From positions 1 to 49,593 of the IMG/VR virus record IMGVR_UViG_3300037961_001616: a stretch of DNA of 49,593 nt. The stretch is one strand, 5' to 3'. Below, in pieces: positions 33,301-42,200 of this stretch (the stretch's first letter is position 1; the number at the start of each line of letters is the position of its first letter). A program made the position numbers and the translations under genes. The notes beneath the pieces were generated by a model, which was not told the DNA's origin, searched no databases, and saw only the letters and a list, made by a program, of their open reading frames with translations. The stretch comes from a virus.

Positions 33301-35314
33301 GGCGTTTGTCCCTGTCGATTCAGGGGAGGAGCAGAACATCTTCATCTCCCTCAACTACCTTCAAGACAACGACGATGTTTCCTACGTGGACGCTTTCGGG
33401 GCTCGTTCGCCCGAGGGCAACAACCGCCTCTACGAGTTCCGAGAGGGGGACAAGCTGCGCGTCATCAGCTACTACAACGAGAACGATGGCCGCGTCTTTC
33501 CTACCAACTACGTATTCGATGTGGTCGGACTGCGCAACCTCGGTGAAGAACCCGACGGCAACCCTCTGACCAGCGAGGATCAGACCGTACCCCAGGCTAA
33601 GCAAGGGGACTTCTTGGTGCTTCGCAACAACCCCACGGCTAGCGGGTTCAGGTACGCTGACGTGCAGGCCGCAGGTGGGGACTTCGAGACGTTCACACAC
33701 TACTGGGGTAACAGGTGCGTGGTGGAGATTTTCTCCCCCTCCTTGTCTCAGGACGAAGAGGAGCGCGTCTTCTACGAAGTCAGCGAAGCCTACCCCGTAG
33801 AGATTAACGGGGACGGGGTGACGGTACACTCTAGCACGGACATCACGCTCACCAACGGCGACGTATGGTGGAGGCGCATGGCAGTGAATATGCCTGAGCA
33901 GAACGCAGAAGGCAGCGGGTACATCAACCTTGTCGGTGGCGATACAGGGGACGGGTTTACTGCACCGAGCTTCCGTGCCTACCACCTCGAGGCCCCGACC
34001 TTCAGCGACCTAGTCAGGAACGCAGACGTATACTCCTACGGGAAGGTGAAGGCCATCCTCCCCAACAGCCGTGAGGTACGCAGGAGGAGCAGTGTAACGT
34101 TCGGGGAGGGGAACAACTACGCTAGCAAGCTAGTCAGGTACACCTCCTTCAACCCCTCTCTCTTCCCGTTCAAGGACCTCCCGAACCGCTACGGGGCAGT
34201 CAACTACCTCGAGGCGTTCAACGAGTTCCTGCTCATCATCCAAGAGGACAAGTTGTCTCGACTCCCCGTGAGCAGGCAGATTCTTTCTGATGCGGCAGGG
34301 GGTCAGCAGCTCATCGCTAGCGACATCATCCTTGGTACGCAGGCTTTCTACGCAGGCGACTACGGGTGCGACAACAACCCCGAGTCCGTGGTGGTGGTAG
34401 ACAATGACATCTACTTCGCTAACAAGAGCGTGGCCGAGGTGTACAGGTTCAACCGCAACGAAGGCGGGGTGCGGGTCATTAGCGACAACGGCATGGAGGA
34501 GTTCTTCGAGAGGCTGTTCCGCGAAGCGGGGGTGGATGCTCGAATCGTGGGGGGCTATGATCCGCTGCACGACGAGTTCCTTATTAGCATCTTCAGGCCC
34601 GACGAGCTCCAGACTGCTACGCCGCTGTATGTGTCTCAGCCTGCGCTCGGTATCGCCCCTGTAGAGGACGACCCTGGTGAACCAGAGCCTGATGTTGACG
34701 AGCCTGTGGGTTTGCAACCCTTCTCGTTTACGTTTGACTTCACTTCCGCCCCAGACCCACTCAACGCTGGTGGGGACGGTGACGACTGGTTATATGAGGC
34801 ATTCGATGGTACGGGATACTACAATCAACCTGCTAATATTCAAAGCTCTGTGTCATATAACCAAGAAGTTGGTGACAGGACTGGAGTGGCGAAGTGGACT
34901 CGAGTTGGAGATGGGTGGGAATATGTTGCAGTTTACGGAGCATACCCGCGTTTTGGTGAAGGGACAACGATTCATCAACAGTTTGGCAGAATAAACTCTT
35001 GGCCAGATAACTGGCAGGAATATTCTACTTTCAGATTGTCATTTGACGCGTATATAAGCAACGTTTCAATTGACACTTATGATTCTGTGAGGTGGGGTAT
35101 AGGAAACGCTGGTGCTAGTACAATTACAATAGAAAATCATCCTGTTGAAGAGGACGTGTGGTTGTCTTACGATTCGGGCGAGTTAGATATTAGCTCTATC
35201 AACACAAACTCGTTGTTCTTGAGGATTAGGTTTTTAGGTAATCCAGGTAGTTCTCTGTTTCTAGATGGAGGGTTTATAGCCCTAGACAACGTAACCCTGA
35301 CTATGACTCCGTAA
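30374..35314 (+). CDS. Nozzle / tail tubular protein B-like, with extra domains
   Basis: The 1646-residue protein is much larger than T7 gp12 (about 800 residues). It begins IEKLFPRLLNNSSDSRVRKA, like other phage proteins of this family, and has beta-propeller-like repeats. It continues through DGYTREIEKVRLLGRYGNEG, RRRSSVTFGEGNNYASKLVR and, near 1370-1400, NGMEEFFERLFREAGVDARI. After a Glu/Pro/Asp linker (VEDDPGEPEPDVDEPVG, about 1436) comes a C-terminal jelly-roll-like domain of about 190 residues. The stretches 31500-32990 and 34720-35314 have more A/T-ending codons, suggesting inserted modules. It would form the DNA exit tube and perhaps bind glycans. Confidence 0.7.
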   Translation: MIEKLFPRLLNNSSDSRVRKATEMSDALNVQVGGESAGSESTGDLGVLKPINGNNPVLGSEIGLASDKRVIGKAEDGQQNKVYYFVYSSEATEQGVYVYDNVQGTVNQVFTSSYFNFQSNGFVKGDVVHLNNQTDVDAEERTLLYFTDNVNEPRKLDVDRALENSFADYNQYDFADLITACPRTPVLPPTFSFSYDPESQVNNFEGLNGFQFAYQNVYFGGEESALSTYSDIAIPPSYVNQGNLPLSSINVDNVCNITIPRDGYTREIEKVRLLGRYGNEGNFYIIEDLDPNLDGDTTYEFRNAQVITAIPLLESDKQFDALPKRAQAQAVTENRLFYGNYVEGFDNFPVTATLTAVYNEREQDFANTSIGIEPITLELDTQGSFNNLKNRVAGFKLDLSTVPSSIPAGSEYTFTMTVGPDRNWHVYDARYGMHATRQLYNVDTGEQESEGASYEQSVYDNAYSEGTAYFGSLLLTQGLPYNQGFGNENENLVNWNVELGNQASSTPIPVAYGTSATNPLIIKGGVVTFIVKVTTENINSRLNLRNAICGAISGEDISATGFVLQENQSDVTPSYSFDLGLSHGNKINNIPSNPNAKLITAVGDRSLLQNNTIVNVAPCGYFVVNSGVVTVRCRNFLSVPGYGDEATEGFLALELDSVDDTTVRTCVPDAPLSPQDNPNDIPFGTTNIRRFVVLEGNQIPSINQAFIDQNFEYSWHSDVYNGVQPVGFASYDDSIADGPSRIDNQIERLFGALEVSAGASLYQSTRQRAENSGIPDSLGLFLLSGLSIVDGDSGPGGGSQLFNLLGGDFNNLYQEGSVSYVAFRLGKHDDGIFSYREKTLPFFITDGTIDPAQAIELSAQYTQTEGDESPVEAVSSASFLSASAEQGAASRSFKSSANHDFGVVYYDQRGRSSNVNPIGSVYVAGYSAAERGSNVQGSANVRVQLQEEAPDWAFHYQIVYGGNSSVDKFIQYTTGGAFVPVDSGEEQNIFISLNYLQDNDDVSYVDAFGARSPEGNNRLYEFREGDKLRVISYYNENDGRVFPTNYVFDVVGLRNLGEEPDGNPLTSEDQTVPQAKQGDFLVLRNNPTASGFRYADVQAAGGDFETFTHYWGNRCVVEIFSPSLSQDEEERVFYEVSEAYPVEINGDGVTVHSSTDITLTNGDVWWRRMAVNMPEQNAEGSGYINLVGGDTGDGFTAPSFRAYHLEAPTFSDLVRNADVYSYGKVKAILPNSREVRRRSSVTFGEGNNYASKLVRYTSFNPSLFPFKDLPNRYGAVNYLEAFNEFLLIIQEDKLSRLPVSRQILSDAAGGQQLIASDIILGTQAFYAGDYGCDNNPESVVVVDNDIYFANKSVAEVYRFNRNEGGVRVISDNGMEEFFERLFREAGVDARIVGGYDPLHDEFLISIFRPDELQTATPLYVSQPALGIAPVEDDPGEPEPDVDEPVGLQPFSFTFDFTSAPDPLNAGGDGDDWLYEAFDGTGYYNQPANIQSSVSYNQEVGDRTGVAKWTRVGDGWEYVAVYGAYPRFGEGTTIHQQFGRINSWPDNWQEYSTFRLSFDAYISNVSIDTYDSVRWGIGNAGASTITIENHPVEEDVWLSYDSGELDISSINTNSLFLRIRFLGNPGSSLFLDGGFIALDNVTLTMTP

Positions 35315-36381
35315 TGACCGTAGCCTTCAAGACATCAGCCAATGCATGGACGTCGAGCTACAGCTTCGACTCCTCGTGCTTCGCTCACGTAGACAATGTG
35401 ATGGTGTCCTTCAACACCCAAGTGTCAGACGATACTGACATCGTGCACACGCACAACGTAGACGCAAGCAAGAACAGCTTCTACGGGGTGGTGACAGACT
35501 CGCAGTTTACGGTGAGCTTCAACGACAACCCTAGCAAGAACAAGGTGTTCAAGGCCGTGTCGCTAGAGGGGGCCAACCTCTCTGCCGCCACAAGCAGCTT
35601 TGTAGCCAACCAGTCCCCTGACTTCAACCAAGCCCGTGAAGGGCAGGTATTTGAGTCCTTCGTAGAGAAGGGTGGGGTGTTCTACGGGGGGCTGACCAAG
35701 AGCAACCTTACCGACCCGACCAACAACCTCAAGGCTGTGGCTGGGATTAGGAGTGTCAAGCGCCTGACTAACGATCCGTTCCCTGACTCGGCCAACAACG
35801 GGACCTTTCCGTTCAAGGGGTACACTGTAGCTGATATCTTTAACACCGTCATCTTTCAGGTCACCCCCTACCCGCACTACAAGCAGCTAGGTAGCGCATC
35901 AGGCGATGAGGTAGTGAGTAAGTACGTGCTCGGGTTCCTCACAGAAGACGGGGTTACGCTACGCACACCGAAGGTGGACATCAGCCCCGACGGGGTCTTC
36001 ACCCTCAACGTAGACTCTGACCCGATTAACGGCAGGCAGGAGCTGTTTGCCAACCAACCCGACGCCTTGGTCAACGCCTCGGGGGTTTCTAAGTACAAGA
36101 ACCACTTGGTGGTAGGTGTCAACGACAGCGTAGTGGGGGAGTTCCCTGAGGGCACGGAGATTAGCTTCTTGAAGATTGAGGCTTTCGTCAACGCCGTAAA
36201 CGACTTCATTGCGGCAGGCAACGAGGTGATGCTGTTCATGATTACCGACGACCGCATCAACGGGGCAGACCCGAGGGGCCAGTACGGTGACCTGACTGTG
36301 AGTATTCCTGCCGAAGACTTTGAGATTTTTGCAGTTAATATGGAGTATTTCCCTACAGAACTAGACCACTCCAAAGGATAA
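35314..36381 (+). CDS. Nozzle-associated structural protein
   Basis: The 355-residue protein follows the nozzle gene through TAATG and precedes the internal virion genes. It has beta segments (HVDNVMVSFNTQVSDDTDIV; ADIFNTVIFQVTPYPHYKQL; AFVNAVNDFIAAGNEVMLFM) and codons like other structural genes. The order suggests a tail-tip or stopper protein. No family motif was recognised. Confidence 0.55.
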   Translation: MTVAFKTSANAWTSSYSFDSSCFAHVDNVMVSFNTQVSDDTDIVHTHNVDASKNSFYGVVTDSQFTVSFNDNPSKNKVFKAVSLEGANLSAATSSFVANQSPDFNQAREGQVFESFVEKGGVFYGGLTKSNLTDPTNNLKAVAGIRSVKRLTNDPFPDSANNGTFPFKGYTVADIFNTVIFQVTPYPHYKQLGSASGDEVVSKYVLGFLTEDGVTLRTPKVDISPDGVFTLNVDSDPINGRQELFANQPDALVNASGVSKYKNHLVVGVNDSVVGEFPEGTEISFLKIEAFVNAVNDFIAAGNEVMLFMITDDRINGADPRGQYGDLTVSIPAEDFEIFAVNMEYFPTELDHSKG

Positions 36382-36386
36382 TTTTT

Positions 36387-36394
36387 TACATTTG
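36387..36394 (+). promoter_or_regulatory. Bacteroidota -7 element TACATTTG for internal virion genes
   Basis: TACATTTG ends five bases before the ATG at 36400, predicting a leaderless message. No TTG is seen about 20 bases upstream. No terminator separates it from the upstream gene. Confidence 0.55.
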
Positions 36395-36399
36395 TAGTC

Positions 36400-37380
36400 A
36401 TGGGTATACCTCTTGGATTAGCAATTGCAGCGGGCGCCGGCCAAGTCGGCGGCGGCATTTACAACCTTGCCGCAGGTGCCAAGCAGCGGCGTGAGGGGGA
36501 GAGGCTGTTCGAACAGCAGCTCGAGGACCTCCGCTCTGGTAAGTACGACCTGACGGTTTCTCAATCTCAACGTGACGTAGCTGACCTAGCTCGACAGTAC
36601 GGAGAGCAGGCGGCTATGACGGCGGAGCGCCGTGGTGCTGCGGCACAGCAGGCGGCCCTGTTCGGGTTGCGTGGCGGTGACCCGAGGCTTGCGGCTATGA
36701 TGCCTGCACAGACTAGGGCTACGGAGGAGGCTACCCAGCGTGCTCAGCTTGCTGGTACGGGGATGGCCCTTACGGCACAGCAGAGACTTGCTGGTCAGGA
36801 GCAGGCGGTCTTGACTCAGAACGAACAGGCCCGAAGGATGCTCGAGCAGATGCAGATGCAACGCGGGGCGGCGGCAGGTGAGGCTGGTAGGCAACAGCAA
36901 GTGGCGGGGATTGGGCAGATTGCTAGTCTCCCTGCAGACCTTGCCACTCTGTACACTGCGGCTGGCGGAGTTAAGAACCTCATTCCAAAGGGAATGAAAG
37001 AGATGAAGAATACAATCTCTGACTTAGTGGGTGACTTTAATGTTGTTGAATACGCAAAAAAACTTCGCGATCAGTTTGGGTCTGGAATATCACCTGCTAC
37101 CACAACAACTCAGTCAGGCTATTTTAACCCGCGTATTCCAGGAAATGAGCACGGGGGTAAGGCCCCGATGGTCACCCCTGGTGAATTCGATCACGACACC
37201 AACCCCATCGACATGGTCGCCGAAGACGGGACCAAGGTCGGGGAAGTGACAGGCGGGGAGCTCATCCTCAACCCTGAGCAAAGCAACACAATCGAGGAAC
37301 TGGTCGAGAAGGGTGACGGGGACGCTCTCGTCATGTACCTCAAGGACCTTTTCGAACAGCCTCAGTTCCAAGAGTCCTGA
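36400..37380 (+). CDS. Internal virion protein (ejection protein)
   Basis: The 326-residue protein starts with a Gly/Ala-rich hydrophobic segment (LGLAIAAGAGQVGGGIYNLA) able to enter a membrane. A long Ala/Gln/Arg-rich helical part follows (AAQQAALFGLRGGDPRLAAM; QQRLAGQEQAVLTQNEQARR). This is the composition of podovirus ejection proteins such as T7 gp14. The C-terminal part has HGGKAPMVTPGEFDHDTNPI and GGELILNPEQSNTIEELV, a segment also known at the ends of phage internal proteins. It is the first of three internal genes joined by TGATG. Confidence 0.7.
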   Translation: MGIPLGLAIAAGAGQVGGGIYNLAAGAKQRREGERLFEQQLEDLRSGKYDLTVSQSQRDVADLARQYGEQAAMTAERRGAAAQQAALFGLRGGDPRLAAMMPAQTRATEEATQRAQLAGTGMALTAQQRLAGQEQAVLTQNEQARRMLEQMQMQRGAAAGEAGRQQQVAGIGQIASLPADLATLYTAAGGVKNLIPKGMKEMKNTISDLVGDFNVVEYAKKLRDQFGSGISPATTTTQSGYFNPRIPGNEHGGKAPMVTPGEFDHDTNPIDMVAEDGTKVGEVTGGELILNPEQSNTIEELVEKGDGDALVMYLKDLFEQPQFQES

Positions 37381-39275
37381 TGGCAGACGGAGTAAACACT
37401 GGGGGGTTTGTACCCACACAACCAGCAATCGTAGATACCTCGGCCTCCTTCACGAGGCTGTTGAATATCGCCCAGCGTCAGCAGGAGCGGGACATTGCCA
37501 TGCAGCTTGCCGACCAGCAGCGCAGGCAGAAGCAGATGGAGGCCCAGCTCGACATCATCAACGGGTTCGACTCCTCCAAGATGGTGGCCGACGACAGGAT
37601 GATGTTCAACGACGCCGTCAACCAGCTCCGCATGGACTTTGTGGAGGGGAGGATTACCGACCCGATGCAGTTTCGTGGCAGGGTGGGGAAGCTCAGGAAC
37701 TACTACGGGCAGTTCACGCAGTACGCTCAGAACCCTGAGACGCTAGCTATGCGGGATAACATGATGAAGGTGTCATACTATCCTAGTGAGCTCAATAAAG
37801 CCAACGAAGAACTTGGACCAGGGCGTAGGTACGTAACCGACGAGGCTATCTACAACGACCGAGTCAATAGGTTCGAGCACCCGCTTGCGGGGAGGCAGTA
37901 CGAAATCACTCCTGACGGCACGATACTTGCTAAAACTGAACAAGGCTTAGTCCCTGTAGATGCATTACCTCGTGAGGGTGCCTCTCTGTTTCAGATACCT
38001 GACGAGTTTAACGCAGAGGGGTTGACGATTGAAGCTATTGCCGCTCCGCTTCGGACTGGTATAGCTCAAGTAAGAAATCCTTCTAACTACATCGGAATGA
38101 CCTACGAGTCAAACCTGATGGGGACTCAGGACGGGAGGGCTTCTATGGTCGGAGACTTTACTGATAACAGGGGTGGGTTCGGTGCGTTTGATGATCTAGT
38201 CGAAGCGCACATCACAGGGGGTAGGTCCGCTGTGGACAGCCTCATTGCGTCTCAGGAAGAGAATAGGGGGAGGGAGATGAGCAGGGTTTACGACGAGTTC
38301 TTGAACTACTCCAATCAGGAGTGGGATAAGGCTATGAGGGCTATGCTCCCGAAGGTGTCGACGTCCGCGACCCAAACCGAATTGGGACGCAAGAGAGCGG
38401 CTCTTCTTCAAGATGGTGAGTACCTCCCCCGCACTCCGTTCATGAATACGGTTATGCCCGAGTCATCTTATACGGTTGGAATCTTGGGTGGCGAGTCGAT
38501 GCCTCTCGAGGGCGGGGAGAAAGGTGCTGGTGATGAGTTCTTTGATGTTCTTGTAGACCCTGTCGATCTTGTTTTCTTTGATGACGGCAGGGTGGGCATG
38601 AAGTATACTTTCAAGACCGAAGGTGTCACTTCTGAAATCGATGCTCGATACATTGACAGGAGTCAGAGACCTAGGTTGAGCCGATACCTGCAAGGAGAGT
38701 TTGGTATTACTCTAGATGAACTCGAGTCTGCGTATAGGAGGAAGTTCCCTGCAACTCAACCTACAGCTCAGACCGCAGCAGTCACGGATCAACCCGAGCA
38801 GCAGTTCGTCATCCCTGTCTTCTTCCCTGAGGATACTGTTCAGCAACCTATTGTCACCCCCGAACCTGTTGTCGCACCCGACACTGTTGACGTCGGGATG
38901 ACCGTTACCGCTGCCCCAGGCCAATCGCCAGGAGAGTACGATGTTCAGACGCGCAACGTAGAGCTGAGGACCGAGGCTATCGAGAATCCAGAACCCTTGA
39001 AGATTAAGGTTCGGGAGGACTATAACATCAGCCCCTTTGTAACTAGGACGCAAGAAGACTTCGTGTTCAGGGACAACTTGCGGAACCTGCTTGATGACAC
39101 TAGGTTTCAAAGAGCCCTCGTGGAGTCTGGGTACGTAGACTTCCGTGGTGTTCTCGGGGACATCTCTGGTGAAGCCCGAAACAATGCTATGATGGAGGCG
39201 CTAGATACCATGGGGGATGACGAACGCGCCATCTACGTCAAACAGTTTATTCAAACCAATAAAGACAGGTTCTGA
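37380..39275 (+). CDS. Internal virion protein
   Basis: The 631-residue protein begins with a helical part (FTRLLNIAQRQQERDIAMQL) typical of ejected proteins, with NYYGQFTQYAQNPETLAMRD and YDEFLNYSNQEWDKAMRAML further on. A Pro/Thr/Val-rich linker lies near 460-540 (AATQPTAQTAAVTDQPEQ-type residues). Overlaps of one base with both neighbours suggest 1:1 control of the three internal proteins. Function within the ejection apparatus is inferred from order and composition. Confidence 0.6.
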   Translation: MADGVNTGGFVPTQPAIVDTSASFTRLLNIAQRQQERDIAMQLADQQRRQKQMEAQLDIINGFDSSKMVADDRMMFNDAVNQLRMDFVEGRITDPMQFRGRVGKLRNYYGQFTQYAQNPETLAMRDNMMKVSYYPSELNKANEELGPGRRYVTDEAIYNDRVNRFEHPLAGRQYEITPDGTILAKTEQGLVPVDALPREGASLFQIPDEFNAEGLTIEAIAAPLRTGIAQVRNPSNYIGMTYESNLMGTQDGRASMVGDFTDNRGGFGAFDDLVEAHITGGRSAVDSLIASQEENRGREMSRVYDEFLNYSNQEWDKAMRAMLPKVSTSATQTELGRKRAALLQDGEYLPRTPFMNTVMPESSYTVGILGGESMPLEGGEKGAGDEFFDVLVDPVDLVFFDDGRVGMKYTFKTEGVTSEIDARYIDRSQRPRLSRYLQGEFGITLDELESAYRRKFPATQPTAQTAAVTDQPEQQFVIPVFFPEDTVQQPIVTPEPVVAPDTVDVGMTVTAAPGQSPGEYDVQTRNVELRTEAIENPEPLKIKVREDYNISPFVTRTQEDFVFRDNLRNLLDDTRFQRALVESGYVDFRGVLGDISGEARNNAMMEALDTMGDDERAIYVKQFIQTNKDRF

Positions 39276-42200
39276 TGAACGAAGAACGTCTAGAGTTTCT
39301 TTACAACACGCTGCGTGAGCGTAGCCTTGTAGACCCGCAGAGCAACTTCGAACAGTTCAGGGGGGCGTACGCTACCACGGACAGGCAAAAGTTCCTGTAT
39401 GACGCTCTAAGGCAGCGTCAGCTAGTGGACCCAAACAGCTCGTTCACCCAGTTCCAGTCAGCATACTTCACCCCTAGCGATGAAGTAAAAAAAAAAGACA
39501 CCGCTACGCAGGCGGGTCTTGCTATGGCTGGTGGGCCAGACTCAGAGACTCCTGCAATTCCTGGAGTCGTTGGCGACCTGATTCGCTCCGTCCCGTACTT
39601 CGGTGACTTCGTAGACGACATCTACCGTGCTGGGGCAGCAGGTCTGTACCGTGGTGCCTCGACAACCGAGGTCTTCAAGGGGGCCTTTGGTGGCGAACTA
39701 GACGAGGACGACTACGACGATATCCTCGCTAATATGCGTACCGTCAATCAGTACGGGCAGAGTGACGAGGCGAAGCAGTTCCAAAAAGAATACGAGGAGG
39801 CCGACGGCTTCTTCGATCAGCTCTACGTTATGGCTACGAACCCTACCGCTATGGGGGAGGTCATGGTGGGGAGCATCGCCCAGATGGTTGCGACTGCTAC
39901 CGAAAGAGGAGGACTAGCTACGATGGCCGCTGGTGCGGCTACGGCAGCCCCTGTCGGCTTGGCTGGTGGACCGCTTGCTGGGGTCACCGTCCCTTCCGCC
40001 GCACTCAGCGGTGCTGTCGGTGCCCTGAGCGGAGCCACTGACGCCACGGCAACCATGCTCGAAATCATCCGAGAGGAACTAGATAAGGGCGGGATGGAGC
40101 TGACCAAGGACAACCTCCAGGCTGTGTTCCAAGACCAAGAGACCGTCAAGAAGATGCGGTCCAAGGCCCTGTCTCGTGGCATCCCCATCGCCGTAATGGA
40201 TGCGGTAACCATGGGGGTCGCAGGTAAGGTGGTGCAAACCCTCGGTGCAGGTGTCAAGGGTACGCTAGCAGGCGGTGCCGTAGAGATGCTTGGTGGGGGT
40301 GCAGGCGAGGCCGCCGCACAGGTTGTGTCGGGCGATCCCCTGAACCAAGGCGACATCCTGCTTGAGGCTGCAGCAGAGGGACCGATGGTGGTCACCTCTT
40401 TGATTACAGGCAAGCGACCCAAGTACACCGTTGGGGGTCAGAAGGTTAGCCGTCAAGACTTCGAGAACTACATCAACAGCGGAGAGGACCTGACCAAAGC
40501 CGAGGTAAAGAACGACCCGAAGCTAGAGGAACAGCTTCAGGAGCAGAAGGAGAAGAGCGGGATTCTCAAGGACCTCCCCGAGGACATGGTGGAGGCCGAT
40601 CGCATGCGGGCTATGGAGCTCGAGAGAGAGCGAGGGAAGAAGGCAGGGAGCAAGCTCGAGGTAAACAAGAAGCGGGTGTCAGACATCGACACCGAGCTCA
40701 AGGACATCTACCGCAGGTACTTCGACGAAGGGCAGCGGAAGACAGAGGAGGACAAGGGGAAGAAGACTGTGGTCCCCAACGCCGACGAAATCCTTGCTAA
40801 CATCGGTAAGGTCCGACCCAAGACGCTGCGTGGCCTCTACGAGGTCAACAAGCAGATGTTCGGGTTGGACGAAGAGCAGGCCCTGGCCAACACCATCATC
40901 ATGGACAGGATGATTGGGCAGATGGCCAAGCGTGCGGGGGTGGAGAAGCAGGCTATGTACGGGGAGATTGGGTTCGTCAAGGGCGACGAGGCCACCGCAC
41001 AGGGACTGAGGGAGAACGGGACGGCCCTCTTCCAAAACGACTTCTCCGACGTAGAGACAGGGATTACCTATCGGTACGACAAGAACACCGACGAGTGGGC
41101 AGCCCTAGAAGAAGACGGGACCATCACAAGGAACAAGACCCTTGCAGACTTTGAGGGTGAGCCGATGCTCGTCCACGGCCCTGACGTAGCCTTCTCAGGC
41201 AGCATCATGGTCGGCGACGAGGAGGTGGTGAAGGGTCAGGGTGGCATGTACTACCCCATCAAGTACCTCCAAGACGGGGTGTTCTGGGCATCCAAGGGTG
41301 TCGGTCCCACCAACCAGGCTATCGCTAGCCTGAACAAGTCGGGCAGGACATCGAGCACAGGCAATGGGTACATGGTACTCATGACGGGCGGGTTCGATAA
41401 GATTCTGAACAGCTTCACAGGGTTCGGTAGCGTGATGAATATCCTCAACCACGTCCACGAAAAGGGACTGTACGGGGTGAGTCAGACGCGGTTTCAGAAG
41501 GCCTTGCGCGATGCATACAAGACCAAGTTCAAAGGAAAGGCTGTCTTTGAGAAGGGGGTGGTCGCAGCCTCAGGGGGTACCAAGGACATGGTAGCTCAGT
41601 TAGTGGAGGACTCCCGCGACCTTTCGTTTGCTGCACGCGCCGCCATACTAGACAACTTCTTTGATTCGCTGGCTAATGGTATGAACCGTAGCACGGTGGA
41701 GAACCGTGTGGCGTTCAAGAAGTTCTTGGCAGGGGACAACCCTGCGTTCAACAAGCTAGCGTTCAGAGGCAGGGCACTGATAAAAAAGACCGACCTGTTC
41801 GACGGGTTCAGTTACATGATTGGTGAGCCGTTCCTGCGCGACATGAAGCGCGGGGAGAAGGGGAGCTACGCCTACGCAGTGCTTGAAGCTGTTCGCCCCG
41901 AGGGGATGAGCAGGAACGCAGACCTAGTGGAGTACTCTGGGGAGTCTAAGCACGACAGCTACCCATCGGTTATCAAGCTGAAGGAGGGGGTGAAGTTCAG
42001 GCTGCACGCACTCAGCGACCACAGCGCACGCTACGAGGACTCCTTCAAGCATCCGCAGACGGGGACGATGAAGACCCCGACGGGAGCCAACGTATTCGGT
42101 GGACAGATTCAGATGGGGGTGGACGTGATGCAGGTCACGGGGGTGAAGCCGAAGGAGGCTGGGGTAACCAAGGGTCCTGAACGTACCGTCAACATCGAGA

